A stretch of 64,000 nt of DNA from positions 1 to 64,000 of the forward strand of contig NZ_JAOYFC010000003.1 of the NCBI RefSeq assembly GCF_025802015.1, written 5' to 3'. This stretch comes from Falsihalocynthiibacter halioticoli. GTDB taxonomy: Bacteria > Pseudomonadota > Alphaproteobacteria > Rhodobacterales > Rhodobacteraceae. Below the pieces are notes generated by a model. The model was not told the DNA's origin. It searched no databases and saw only the letters and a program-made list of their open reading frames with translations. This document shows positions 26,392-35,088 of the stretch, piece after piece. Each line of letters starts with the position of its first letter. Position 1 is the stretch's first letter. Made by a program: the position numbers and the translations under genes.

Positions 26392-26786
26392 AAACTGTGC
26401 TTGTTTCGGCGGTTGCCTTGATTGACCGTGATGGCCGCGTTCTGCTTGCGCAGCGTCCCGAGGGGAAGTCGATGGCGGGTCTCTGGGAGTTTCCGGGCGG
26501 CAAGGTTGAAGCAGGAGAAACTCCAGAGATCGCCTTGATCCGCGAGCTTCACGAAGAGCTTGGTATTGATACATGGCAAAGTTGCCTTGCGCCGCTCACA
26601 TTTGCGAGCCACAGCTATGATGACTTTCACCTACTGATGCCACTATTTGCCTGTCGCAAATGGAACGGAACGCCCCACCCCAAAGAAGGGCAGACTCTGA
26701 AATGGGCGCGGCCGAACGAGCTTAGAAACTACCCAATGCCACCAGCGGATATCCCGCTAATTCCAGTTCTGCGCGACTGGCTCTAG
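26388..26786 (+). CDS. mutT: MutT-type 8-oxo-dGTP diphosphatase (Nudix)
   Basis: 132 residues. The Nudix box GGKVEAGETPEIALIRELHE followed by ELG is intact from about residue 36. The length and the single compact domain fit MutT, which removes oxidised dGTP from the nucleotide pool. It starts with an ATGA overlap with argJ. Other small Nudix enzymes cannot be excluded from sequence alone, but the FPGGKVEAGE context is typical of MutT. Confidence 0.9.
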   Translation: MKTVLVSAVALIDRDGRVLLAQRPEGKSMAGLWEFPGGKVEAGETPEIALIRELHEELGIDTWQSCLAPLTFASHSYDDFHLLMPLFACRKWNGTPHPKEGQTLKWARPNELRNYPMPPADIPLIPVLRDWL

Positions 26787-26808
26787 AGGTTAAGCTTTAA
26801 CAACCAAA

Positions 26809-27381
26809 TCAAAGTTGCGCCAAACCATCCGCGATTTCCTGTGCAATTGCTTCGGCATCGATCCCGTCGCGCTCCGCAGATACTCTTAGGCCCAATAGGT
26901 CGGACTGATATCTGCGAGCGAGCACCTTCGGATCATGGGTAGCGGCAATCGATCCGTCGCTTTGCGCTTCCTGAAAAAGATTGGCGAATTGGCTCTCCAT
27001 CTTCAGCAAATGCTGGTTTGCATCCTCGGACAACGGGCTGTTGTGCGCTTGCAGTTCCAGCAGTGTTTTTGAGAGCATGCAGGCCTTGGCTGGTGCGTCG
27101 CTATTTTCAACCACCATCGCGGGAAAACGTTGAAGCGCCTTCAATGGCCCTTCTTCGTCGGCAAGCTTCCTTAAACGCGCCCGCCCCTCAGAGGCATATC
27201 GCTCCAGAGCGAGCTTGAACAAGGCATCTTTTGACCCGAAGGCCGCATAAAAGCTTCCCGGCTTCATCTGCAACGTCGCCTCAAGGTCCTTGAGCGATGT
27301 ACCCGCCCAGCCCTGTCGCCAGAACAAGTCTCGGGCGCGTCCGATCAGTTCATTTCTATCATAATTTGGCTTCCGAGGCAT
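26809..27381 (-). CDS. TetR family transcriptional regulator
   Basis: 190 residues. The N-terminal helix-turn-helix is clear (about 22-55: AGTSLKDLEATLQMKPGSFY). The C-terminal ligand domain is variable, as usual. It is transcribed away from the CxxC peroxidase-like gene at 27480, and two palindromes lie between them. It therefore probably represses itself and that gene. ATG 27381 was chosen; an earlier frame start at 27411 would lie inside one palindrome. Confidence 0.9.
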   Translation of the reverse strand: MPRKPNYDRNELIGRARDLFWRQGWAGTSLKDLEATLQMKPGSFYAAFGSKDALFKLALERYASEGRARLRKLADEEGPLKALQRFPAMVVENSDAPAKACMLSKTLLELQAHNSPLSEDANQHLLKMESQFANLFQEAQSDGSIAATHDPKVLARRYQSDLLGLRVSAERDGIDAEAIAQEIADGLAQL

Positions 27382-27395
27382 GACATCACCAATAT

Positions 27396-27411
27396 TTGAG
27401 TGTTTGCTCAA
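27396..27411. promoter_or_regulatory. TetR operator candidate, site 1 (imperfect)
   Basis: TTGAGTGTTTGCTCAA has 5-bp TTGAG/CTCAA arms and matches the core of site 2 in 13 of 16 positions. It lies 15 bases upstream of the regulator start. Its centre is 24 bp from that of site 2, a little over two helical turns. Confidence 0.6.
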
Positions 27412-27418
27412 TTATATA

Positions 27419-27436
27419 CTTGAGTGATCACTCAAG
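27419..27436. promoter_or_regulatory. TetR operator candidate, site 2 (perfect 18-bp palindrome)
   Basis: CTTGAGTGATCACTCAAG is a perfect palindrome with 9-base arms in the 98-base gap between the TetR gene and its divergent neighbour. Palindromes of this size in such a gap are typical TetR-family operators. Binding by this regulator is an inference. Confidence 0.75.
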
Positions 27437-27479
27437 AAAGCCTAAATAACAATCATCACCAATTCGAAAGGACGTTAAA

Positions 27480-28046
27480 TTGACTTTCCCATCCCACGAT
27501 ATGGACTCCGCTCCAGAGGCTTCCAAACCGCTGCTCGAGAACTCCCAGAAGGCATTCGGCCGCCTTCCTGGCTTGCACAAGGTGCTGGCAGAAAGCCCAC
27601 AGGCCTATGAAGCTTACCAACTCCTCCACAAGCTCTTTACCGAAACCGACTTTGACGCTGACGAACTGACAGTTGTTTGGCAGTCGATCAACGTTGAGCA
27701 TGAGTGCCACTATTGCGTTCCGGCCCACACAGGCATCGCAAAGATGATGAAGGTTTCTGACGAAATCACAGAAGCGCTGCGCAACGAGACGCCGCTTCCC
27801 TCCGAGAAGCTCGAAGCTCTCCGTACATTTACAGTTCAAATGGTGCGTGAGCGCGGCAATCTAAGCGAAGCTCAAATGCAGGCATTCTTTGATGCCGGTT
27901 ATGGCCACCGCGCGGTACTGGACGTGATTTTGGGCTTGGCTCAGAAGACTATGTCAAACTACGTGAACCACCTCGCCGTGACTCCTGTCGATGAAGTGTT
28001 CCACCCGCTTAAGTGGGAGCGCAGCGACAAACCGCTAGAGGTATAA
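27480..28046 (+). CDS. Carboxymuconolactone decarboxylase / AhpD-like protein
   Basis: 188 residues. The active-site motif is present as EHECHYCVPAH, with the CxxC and following His used for peroxide reduction in AhpD-type proteins. It may act as a peroxidase or a related redox enzyme; the true substrate is unknown. It starts at TTG 27480, which has AAAGGA seven bases upstream; the next ATG (27501) has no SD. Two TetR-type operators lie just upstream, suggesting control by the divergent regulator. Confidence 0.85.
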   Translation: MTFPSHDMDSAPEASKPLLENSQKAFGRLPGLHKVLAESPQAYEAYQLLHKLFTETDFDADELTVVWQSINVEHECHYCVPAHTGIAKMMKVSDEITEALRNETPLPSEKLEALRTFTVQMVRERGNLSEAQMQAFFDAGYGHRAVLDVILGLAQKTMSNYVNHLAVTPVDEVFHPLKWERSDKPLEV

Positions 28047-28084
28047 GACCCTCTGCTCTTTTAGCAATTTCACTCACGCAACAA

Positions 28085-28112
28085 AAAAGGGGCCGCGAAC
28101 ACGGCCCCTTTT
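28085..28112. terminator. Bidirectional intrinsic terminator between the AhpD-like gene and infB
   Basis: AAAAGGGGCCG (28085-28095) pairs with CGGCCCCTTTT (28102-28112) across a 6-base loop. An A tract on the left and a T tract on the right make it work for both converging transcripts. Confidence 0.88.
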
Positions 28113-28131
28113 CTTATGTCTTTTTGCGAAC

Positions 28132-30657
28132 TTACTTCAGTGTCCGCTCGACTGACTCGCGCTCGAAGATTTCGATCACATCGCCAGGACGGATGTCGTC
28201 GTAGTTCTCGAAAGCCATACCGCATTCCTGACCGGACTGAACTTCCTTCACTTCGTCTTTGAAGCGTTTCAGCGTTTTCAGCGTGCCTTCGTGGATCACA
28301 ACATCGTCGCGCAGCAGGCGTACACCAGCGCTGCGGCGGGCAACGCCTTCGGTCACGATACAACCAGCAACGCGGCCAACACCGGTAACCTTGAACACTT
28401 CCTTGATCGACGCGTAACCGATGAAGTTTTCGCGGATTTCTGCGGAGAGAAGGCCGGAAGCCGCCGCTTTCACATCATCCACAAGGTCATAGATCACCGA
28501 GTAATAGCGGATCTCAACGCCCTTCTGGTTGGCCGAGTTCCGCGCAGAGGCATTAGCCCGCACGTTAAAGCCAAACACAGGCGCTTCGGACGCTTCGGCA
28601 AGGCCGATATCCGATTCCGTGATAGCACCAACGCCAGAGTGAAGAACGCGAACGCGCACTTCGTCGTTGCCGATTTTCTCCATCGCCTGAACGATCGCTT
28701 CGGCAGAACCCTGCACGTCTGCTTTCACAAGGATCGGAAGCTCGGCAACGTTCTCGTCGTCTTTGGCTTTTGCCATAAGCTGTTCGAGAGTTGTTGCAGC
28801 ACCAATCGCAGCGCGCTTTTCTTTGGCGGCATGAGCACGGTAATCCGCAATCTCGCGAGCCTGTGCCTCTGTCTCAACAACGTTCAGAACGTCACCCGCT
28901 TCAGGTGTACCGTTGAGGCCAAGAACCTCTACCGGAACCGAAGGGCCAGCGTCATTGATACGGTCGCCTTTGTCGCTCAAGAGCGCACGCACGCGGCCCC
29001 ACTGTTCACCAACAACAAAGATATCGCCTTTGTGCAGCGTACCGTTTTGAACAAGAACCGTCGCCACAGGACCACGACCAACGTCAAGCTGCGCCTCGAT
29101 CACAGCACCGTTTGCGGCGCGATCAGGGTTAGCTTTGAGATCAAGCAGTTCAGCCTGAAGCGAAATAGCCTCAAGCAGATCATCCAGACCCGTACCGTTG
29201 ATAGCCGAAACTTCAACGTCCTGAACTTCACCGGACATTTTCTCAACGATCACTTCGTGCTGAAGGAGATCGGTGCGAACTTTGTCTGGGTTGGCTTCCG
29301 GACGATCAATTTTGTTAATCGCTACAATCATCGGCACACCAGCAGCTTTGGCGTGGTGGATCGCTTCGATTGTCTGTGGCATCACCGCGTCATCGGCGGC
29401 AACCACAAGCACAACAATATCCGTTACTTGAGCACCACGAGCCCGCATCGACGTAAACGCCGCGTGGCCCGGAGTATCGAGGAACGTCAGAAGCTTACCT
29501 TCATCAGTTTTCACCTGATAGGCGCCGATGTGCTGGGTAATACCGCCAGCCTCGCCAGCAACAACTTTCGCCTTACGGATCGCATCCAAAAGCGAAGTTT
29601 TACCGTGGTCAACGTGGCCCATAACCGTGATGACAGGAGGACGGGAAACCAGTTTTTCCTCATCATCTTGAACGTCAGCGATTACGTCCTCAACGTCAGA
29701 CGCAGAAACGCGCGAAATCTTGTGGCCGAATTCTTCGACAATAAGCTCGGCTGTATCAGCATCAATTGTTTGGTTCTGCGTAACCATCATGCCCATGTTC
29801 ATGAGCGCTTTAACAACGTCACCAACACGTTCGGCCATACGGTTTGCAAGCTCGGAAACAACAATCGCTTCCGGCACCTGAACATCACGAACAACCTTTT
29901 CGCGCTCGACCTGACCACCCATAGCCTTTTGACGCGCACGCTCTTGCTTACGCTTCATCGATGCCATGGACCGCTGACGGCCACCGTCACCACCGCGCAG
30001 CGCTTGGTTCAGCGTCAGCTTGCCGGAACGACGCTTATCTTCGCCAGCGTTTTTGGATGGGCGATCATTGCGATCATTGCGGTCGTTGCTTTTGCGTGGA
30101 GCAGAAGACGGACGTCCTGCTGGACGGCTCGCCGCTGCTTCAACCTCTGCCGGATCGGCAGGGCGTGCAGCTTTCTTGGGCGCTGCAGATTTAGCGGCTT
30201 TTTCGGCCTCTGCGCGCTCCTTGGCGATCTCTGCTTCTTTACGGGCGCGCTCTTCTTCTTCAGCCTTGGCCTTCGCACGCTCGGCACGTTCTTTTTCTTC
30301 GGCTTCTTTAGCCTCGATCTCCGCACGGCGGCGGGCACGATCTTCGGCGCGCTGCTTTTCTTCAGCTTCGCGCTTCGCTGCTTCTTCGGCCTCGCGCGCT
30401 TTTGCAAGCTTCAGAGCCGCCAAACGGCGCTCCATCTCGGCATCCGAAATGCCTGCCGGACGACGCGAAGGATCACCAACCGAAGCCGAGCTCACGTTTG
30501 CTTTTGCCGCACCAGGCTTGGGAACAACAACGCGCTTGCGTTTTGTCTCAACAACAACGTTCTTTGTCCGTCCGTGGCTAAAGCTCTGCTTTACATTGCC
30601 CGGACGTCCTGCGCCGCCGCGAATTCCCAGTGTTTTTTTGCCGTCACTATCGCTCAT
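28132..30657 (-). CDS. infB: Translation initiation factor IF-2
   Basis: 841 residues. Residues 85-190 are a Lys/Glu/Ala/Arg-rich, probably coiled-coil stretch. The GTPase domain begins with GHVDHGKTSL (near 348), with DTPGH and NKID following, then the C-terminal domains that bind fMet-tRNA. It overlaps the ylxR-type gene by 4 bases (ATGA) and is last in the rimP-nusA-ylxR-infB operon. It ends at a bidirectional terminator. Confidence 0.98.
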   Translation of the reverse strand: MSDSDGKKTLGIRGGAGRPGNVKQSFSHGRTKNVVVETKRKRVVVPKPGAAKANVSSASVGDPSRRPAGISDAEMERRLAALKLAKAREAEEAAKREAEEKQRAEDRARRRAEIEAKEAEEKERAERAKAKAEEEERARKEAEIAKERAEAEKAAKSAAPKKAARPADPAEVEAAASRPAGRPSSAPRKSNDRNDRNDRPSKNAGEDKRRSGKLTLNQALRGGDGGRQRSMASMKRKQERARQKAMGGQVEREKVVRDVQVPEAIVVSELANRMAERVGDVVKALMNMGMMVTQNQTIDADTAELIVEEFGHKISRVSASDVEDVIADVQDDEEKLVSRPPVITVMGHVDHGKTSLLDAIRKAKVVAGEAGGITQHIGAYQVKTDEGKLLTFLDTPGHAAFTSMRARGAQVTDIVVLVVAADDAVMPQTIEAIHHAKAAGVPMIVAINKIDRPEANPDKVRTDLLQHEVIVEKMSGEVQDVEVSAINGTGLDDLLEAISLQAELLDLKANPDRAANGAVIEAQLDVGRGPVATVLVQNGTLHKGDIFVVGEQWGRVRALLSDKGDRINDAGPSVPVEVLGLNGTPEAGDVLNVVETEAQAREIADYRAHAAKEKRAAIGAATTLEQLMAKAKDDENVAELPILVKADVQGSAEAIVQAMEKIGNDEVRVRVLHSGVGAITESDIGLAEASEAPVFGFNVRANASARNSANQKGVEIRYYSVIYDLVDDVKAAASGLLSAEIRENFIGYASIKEVFKVTGVGRVAGCIVTEGVARRSAGVRLLRDDVVIHEGTLKTLKRFKDEVKEVQSGQECGMAFENYDDIRPGDVIEIFERESVERTLK

Positions 30658-31286
30658 GTGGTCTTCGTACCCTTCTCGGTGGATGTTCCACCGCCATTTG
30701 CGCGCACGCCTCTAAGACGTTTGGCATCCTCTACCGCACTATCGGTGAGTCCGCCAGATGCAAGCGCGCCATGTATCACATTTTCCCGCCCGAAAGCCAA
30801 ACCCAATTCCGATGCCGTAAGCATATCGATATATAGGTCTCTGTCTCGAGGGGGGCGAAGCTTGGATTTTCCACGCTCCGACCCATCGCTGGCCTGAAAC
30901 AAGACTTTCGCCTGCTCCGCCTCAAGCCAACCCTTAACTTTTTCGTAGCCCGTGATCGCCCGGCCCGCTTTCCGCGCCAAAGAGATATAGTCTACGACCC
31001 GCCGCGCAAGCGCAGCTTCGGTATCATCAACCAAGGTTTCCGGCACCTTGACCGCTTGTTTGGCCGCCTTGGAGAACAGCCCCTTATTGGCAGCCTTCTC
31101 TAAAGCCGCGCGATCAGCCGTCACCCAGATGCCGCGCCCCGGAAGCTTTCCGGCAACATCCGCAAAAACGGTGTTCTCCGGTCCGATCACAAACCGGATC
31201 ATCTCGGATTTATCCCGTGTCTCGCCGGTGGCAATGCACCGTCGTTCGGGGTTTTCCCGTTCGTTTTTTCGACCGCCGCGCGCCAT
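30654..31286 (-). CDS. YlxR/L7Ae-like RNA-binding protein
   Basis: 210 residues. The N-terminal third is the YlxR (DUF448) module, with ERRCIATGE and GKLPGRGIWVTADRAALEKA. The middle part (about 90-190) resembles the L7Ae/YlxQ RNA-binding fold. This fusion between nusA and infB is common in alphaproteobacteria; its role in transcription or translation is not settled. It lies 17 bases after nusA and overlaps infB by 4 bases. Confidence 0.88.
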   Translation of the reverse strand: MARGGRKNERENPERRCIATGETRDKSEMIRFVIGPENTVFADVAGKLPGRGIWVTADRAALEKAANKGLFSKAAKQAVKVPETLVDDTEAALARRVVDYISLARKAGRAITGYEKVKGWLEAEQAKVLFQASDGSERGKSKLRPPRDRDLYIDMLTASELGLAFGRENVIHGALASGGLTDSAVEDAKRLRGVRANGGGTSTEKGTKTT

Positions 31287-31303
31287 TCAGGTTACCCGAA
31301 GCT

Positions 31304-32935
31304 TTACGCTTCGGTCTCCTCTGTTGCGTCTTCGGAACTTTCTTCCGCAGCTTCTTCTTCTGCTTCGGCTTCCAGTTCTGTCGGATCGACCCACCCAAGC
31401 ATAATGCGGGCGGTCATAACCAGATTCTGCGCTTCTTCGAGCGAAACATCGAAGGGCTCAAGAACGCCATCGTCCTTTTTACGCTCGCCGTTTTCAGTGG
31501 TCCAACCACCGGCAAGCTCCCAATCCGCGCATGTTGCGAAGTCTTCGAGGGTTTTCACTCCATCTTTTGCAAGCGCAAGTACCATTTGGGGTGTCAGACC
31601 ATCAAATGCAACCAGGCTGTCTTCAACGCCGAGTTCACGTGCCTCTTCCAGCGCCTTTTTATTAGCGGCTTCGAGGTAGTCACGCGCACGAGCTTGAAGC
31701 TCTCCGGCTGTATCTTCGTCAACACCGTCAATCACCAATAGCTCGTCTACTTCAACGTAAGCCACCTCTTCGAGGTTGGTGAAGCCTTCGGACACGAGAA
31801 GCTGCGCAAAGAACTCGTCGAGGTCGAGCGCTTCCATGAACAGGCTTGTGCGTGCAGCGAACTCTTTCTGACGACGCTCGGATTCTTCGGCCTCTGTCAA
31901 AATGTCGATATCAAGACCGGTCAACTGGCTCGCAAGGCGAACGTTCTGACCACGGCGACCAATGGCAAGCGAAAGCTGCTCATCAGGCACAACAACCTCA
32001 ATACGCTCGGCTTCTTCGTCAAGCACAACCTTGGACACTTCAGCGGGCTGAAGCGCGTTCACAAGGAAGGTTGGCGCATCGTCATTCCAAGGAATGATGT
32101 CGATTTTCTCGCCCTGAAGCTCGTTCACAACGGCCTGAACACGGCTACCGCGCATACCAACACAGGCACCTACAGGGTCAATCGAACCATCGTAAGAGAT
32201 CACTGCGATCTTGGCGCGCGAACCTGGGTCACGGGCAACAGCCTTGATGTCGATGATACCGTCGTAAATCTCCGGCACTTCCATCTTGAACAGTTCAGCC
32301 ATGAATTGCGGGTCTGTCCGGCTCAGGAAAATCTGAGGGCCACGCACTTCGCGACGCACATCTTTGATATAGCAGCGGATACGATCATTCGGGCGATAGC
32401 TCTCGCGGCCGATCTTCTCGTTGCGGCGCAGGATACCTTCGCCACGACCCACATCAACGATGACATTGCCGTACTCTTCGCGCTTAACAACACCATTGAT
32501 GATGGTGCCTGCGCGGTCTTTGAACTCTTCGTACTGGCGATCACGCTCGGCTTCGCGCACCTTCTGAAGGATCACCTGCTTGGCAGATTGCGCCGCGATA
32601 CGGCCCATCTCTACTGGCGGAACCTCGTCAATGATCTCTGCGCCCACTTCTGGGTTTTCAAGATAATCGCGGGCTTGCGCAACAGTCAGTTCGGCGAGGT
32701 GGTTCTCAACCATATCGTCTTCAACCACGGTGCGAACCCGTGTGAATGTGGCGCGGCCGGTTTTGCGGTCAATGCTGACGCGGATATCCATTTCGGCGCC
32801 GTAACGCGATTTGGCGGCCCGTGCGAGGGATTCTTCCATCGCTTGAACAACCAGATCGGGATCGATCATCTTTTCACGTGCGACCGCTTCGGCGGTTTGC
32901 AAAAGCTCAAGCTGGTTGGCTGAAGTAATTGCCAT
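31304..32935 (-). CDS. nusA: Transcription termination/antitermination factor NusA
   Basis: 543 residues: an N-terminal RNA-polymerase-binding domain, an S1 domain (about 135-200, VVKREEYGNVIVDVGRGEG), two KH domains (GACVGMRGSRVQAVV and AIGRRGQNVRLA), and helix-hairpin-helix C-terminal repeats, ending in an acidic tail. ATG 32935 has AAGGAG eight bases upstream; a GTG two codons earlier is too close. It lies 2 bases from rimP. NusA regulating its own operon is known in E. coli and possible here. Confidence 0.98.
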   Translation of the reverse strand: MAITSANQLELLQTAEAVAREKMIDPDLVVQAMEESLARAAKSRYGAEMDIRVSIDRKTGRATFTRVRTVVEDDMVENHLAELTVAQARDYLENPEVGAEIIDEVPPVEMGRIAAQSAKQVILQKVREAERDRQYEEFKDRAGTIINGVVKREEYGNVIVDVGRGEGILRRNEKIGRESYRPNDRIRCYIKDVRREVRGPQIFLSRTDPQFMAELFKMEVPEIYDGIIDIKAVARDPGSRAKIAVISYDGSIDPVGACVGMRGSRVQAVVNELQGEKIDIIPWNDDAPTFLVNALQPAEVSKVVLDEEAERIEVVVPDEQLSLAIGRRGQNVRLASQLTGLDIDILTEAEESERRQKEFAARTSLFMEALDLDEFFAQLLVSEGFTNLEEVAYVEVDELLVIDGVDEDTAGELQARARDYLEAANKKALEEARELGVEDSLVAFDGLTPQMVLALAKDGVKTLEDFATCADWELAGGWTTENGERKKDDGVLEPFDVSLEEAQNLVMTARIMLGWVDPTELEAEAEEEAAEESSEDATEETEA

Positions 32936-32937
32936 TG

Positions 32938-33513
32938 TCACTGCTCCTTAGAAGCGTCAGTTTCTGTTTTAATCTCGTCGAAATCGTCTTCGTTCACGAT
33001 GCCCGCCGCTTTACGTTGCTTGAGCATTTCCGCGATTAATTCGTCTGTCAGGACCAGCTTGGCATCTACCAGCCAGTCAAACTTGAGGCCGATTGTCCCT
33101 TCGGAAATCGTGATCAGAACCTCGTCATCTTCGGTTCCCGCGAGCTTGCCTTTGAAACGGCGACGGCCATCAATCAGTTCAGCTGTTTCAAGCTTAGCCT
33201 CATAACCATGCCAAAGCTCAAAATCCTTCATCCGCGTGAGCGGGCGGTCGATACCAGGGCTCGAGACCTCAAGCGAATAGAGCCCGTCAATCGGGTCTTC
33301 GACATCAAGCGTTGCACCAACCTCGGTCGAAACCTTGGCGCAATCTTCAATTTCCATGCTGCCGTCAGGTTTCTGAACCATCAACTGCAGCGTTTTCTCT
33401 TCGCCACCCATGAGCCGCACACGGACCAATTCAAACCCCATATCCTCGATAACGGGCTGAACTATACCGGCCAGACGGCGATCAATAGCAGCTGTAGCAA
33501 CAAGATCAGACAA
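32938..33513 (-). CDS. rimP: Ribosome maturation factor RimP
   Basis: 191 residues, the family length, if it starts at TTG 33513, which has GGAG at ideal spacing. RimP signatures are present: PVIEDMGFELVRVRL, VEDPIDGLYSLEVSSPGIDRPLT. It helps mature the 30S subunit. The frame remains open to 33642, but that extension would pass through a terminator hairpin and has no family match. It is the first gene of rimP-nusA-ylxR-infB. Confidence 0.94.
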   Translation of the reverse strand: MSDLVATAAIDRRLAGIVQPVIEDMGFELVRVRLMGGEEKTLQLMVQKPDGSMEIEDCAKVSTEVGATLDVEDPIDGLYSLEVSSPGIDRPLTRMKDFELWHGYEAKLETAELIDGRRRFKGKLAGTEDDEVLITISEGTIGLKFDWLVDAKLVLTDELIAEMLKQRKAAGIVNEDDFDEIKTETDASKEQ

Positions 33514-33528
33514 GGTATCTCCAAGCAC

Positions 33529-33553
33529 AAAAAAACGGGCTGCGCGGCCCGTT
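33529..33553 (-). terminator. Leader terminator/attenuator ahead of rimP-nusA-infB
   Basis: On the minus strand AACGGGC (33553-33547) pairs with GCCCGTT (33540-33534) across a 6-base loop, followed directly by a T run (to 33529). The hairpin ends only about 7 bases before the rimP SD. It could be an attenuator controlling the operon, or the terminator of an upstream transcript; no gene ends just upstream except the methyltransferase at 33653. Confidence 0.7.
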
Positions 33554-33652
33554 GAGAATTTCGGTGGGCATTGGGAGTGGACCCCAACGCGCCGCTGTTG
33601 AAAAGGGATATACGTGCAAACGCCTGAGTCTACAAGGCCCAAATAGACTCAG

Positions 33653-34291
33653 CTATTTTGCGGGCTTCTGCGCAACGATAAACACTGCTTCGCCTCGCTT
33701 GGGCTGCCAGACGTGATCAAGCGCAAATCCAACATCGGTAATGCTCGCTTCCAACTCGGATTTATCAAACCGCTGAACAGGAGGCATCAGATTGATTTTA
33801 CTCAATGCGGGTACAATCGTGTTGCCAAAGATACCCGGCAAGCCATTGATCTCCGACATACAAACAGTGCTCGAGATAAGAAAGCCGCCTGGCTTCACCA
33901 CATCATACAGCTGTTTCACGACCTGTTTGTAATCCGGCAGCAAATGAAGAATCGACATCGCCAGAACCGCATCAAAGCTGTTGGCTTCATATCCCATTGC
34001 ATCAATATCAAGCTTGTCGACCGTAAGATTGGACAGCCCTGCTGCACGCACCTTTTTCTTGGCAATCGCTAACATCTTGTCAGAAAAATCTGTGGCGAGA
34101 TACGAGCGCACTAAAGGTGCATGAACAATCGCCGTTGACCCAGTACCGCAGCCAATTTCCAAAACATCCATATCTGGTGTGAGGTAGCTTTGGGTCGTTT
34201 CGAGCTTATGTTGGTACGCAGCCTCATTTGTAATAGGCGACTTTGCGTAATTTTTCGCAATAGCATTCCAGAACCAAACCGACTGCCCCAT
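33653..34291 (-). CDS. Class I SAM-dependent methyltransferase, substrate unknown
   Basis: 212 residues. Motif I is VLEIGCGTGSTA, then a DFSDKML turn, FDAVLAMSILHLLPD (motif IV region) and VVKPGGFLISST. The fold is a small-molecule methyltransferase of the UbiE/COQ5-like group; the substrate cannot be read. ATG 34291 has GGGAG eight bases upstream. No operon partner is clear: the CDGSH gene lies 97 bases upstream on the same strand. Confidence 0.87.
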   Translation of the reverse strand: MGQSVWFWNAIAKNYAKSPITNEAAYQHKLETTQSYLTPDMDVLEIGCGTGSTAIVHAPLVRSYLATDFSDKMLAIAKKKVRAAGLSNLTVDKLDIDAMGYEANSFDAVLAMSILHLLPDYKQVVKQLYDVVKPGGFLISSTVCMSEINGLPGIFGNTIVPALSKINLMPPVQRFDKSELEASITDVGFALDHVWQPKRGEAVFIVAQKPAK

Positions 34292-34387
34292 TACGGCCAC
34301 TCCCAAAAATTTCTAAATCAATGGAAACTGAATCGACCTCAACACCGATCAAATCAATGGGTGCGCAAACATTGCCAGCGACTGTCT

Positions 34388-35026
34388 CTATTCAGCAACC
34401 CAACCGATATCACGATGCGTACCGTCACAGAACGGCTTGTTTCCGGACCGACCACATCGACAAAGAACATATTTTCGCTCTGACATGCCTTCGCCCTGTT
34501 TCGGAGACTTCAGCTCCACATCAGCAACCCAATACGGGCCATTTTTCTCAACAGTCACACGCGGCCCATCGGGCACAAGGTGCGTTGGGTCTTCGCCCTT
34601 CGCCGCCATAGTCAGCGCGCCGGACGGACATCCGGCAATCACCGCTTCGATCTCTTCACGGGTTCCTTTATCCGGCTCAATCCATGGCCGCTTCTTAGCG
34701 TCAAACACATGGGCAGCGATACGATTACATTCCGCAGCATGGGCACAAAGCATCGGGTTAAAGTAAACGACGATCTCTTCACCCTCAAACGGGACCAACC
34801 GATCTCGGCCCGCAGGTTTACCGCGCTCTGACGAAAACCCTGTTTTCTTATGGCTGCCGTCGCAAAACGGCTTATTCTTGCTGTTCCCACACCGACAAAG
34901 AAACATCACGTTCTTTCCCTCGGCGTCCGCTCCAACGAGGTTCAATTCCCCCTTCACGCGAAGCGGGCCGTTCTCTACTGGTTCGATCTCTGGAGTTTTG
35001 GCGGCATCGTCGTTTGAGTCACTCAT
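34388..35026 (-). CDS. CDGSH iron-sulfur protein with central 4Fe-4S-type domain
   Basis: 212 residues with three iron-sulfur modules: a CDGSH finger near residue 45 (CRCGNSKNKPFCDGSH), a central divergent ferredoxin-like domain (about 80-150, with LCAHAAEC and CPSGAL), and a second CDGSH-type finger near the end (CRCGRSGNKPFCDGTH). It probably carries electrons or acts in iron-sulfur handling; function unknown. ATG 35026 has GGGAGGA at good spacing. It lies 62 bases from the iminopeptidase gene on the same strand. Confidence 0.88.
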   Translation of the reverse strand: MSDSNDDAAKTPEIEPVENGPLRVKGELNLVGADAEGKNVMFLCRCGNSKNKPFCDGSHKKTGFSSERGKPAGRDRLVPFEGEEIVVYFNPMLCAHAAECNRIAAHVFDAKKRPWIEPDKGTREEIEAVIAGCPSGALTMAAKGEDPTHLVPDGPRVTVEKNGPYWVADVELKSPKQGEGMSERKYVLCRCGRSGNKPFCDGTHRDIGWVAE

Positions 35027-35088
35027 AGCTTCCTCCCGATGTTGGCTTTTGGAAGCTTGCGAGACACAGCGCGGCAAATCAAGCCGTG

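Noticed and set aside
28291..30897. 868-residue open frame antisense to infB
   Set aside because: It mirrors the infB coding bias, is rich in Arg/His/Phe typical of antisense translation, and shows no domain.
33514..33642. N-terminal extension of RimP
   Set aside because: It would translate through the leader hairpin, starts at a TTG without SD, and has no counterpart in the family.
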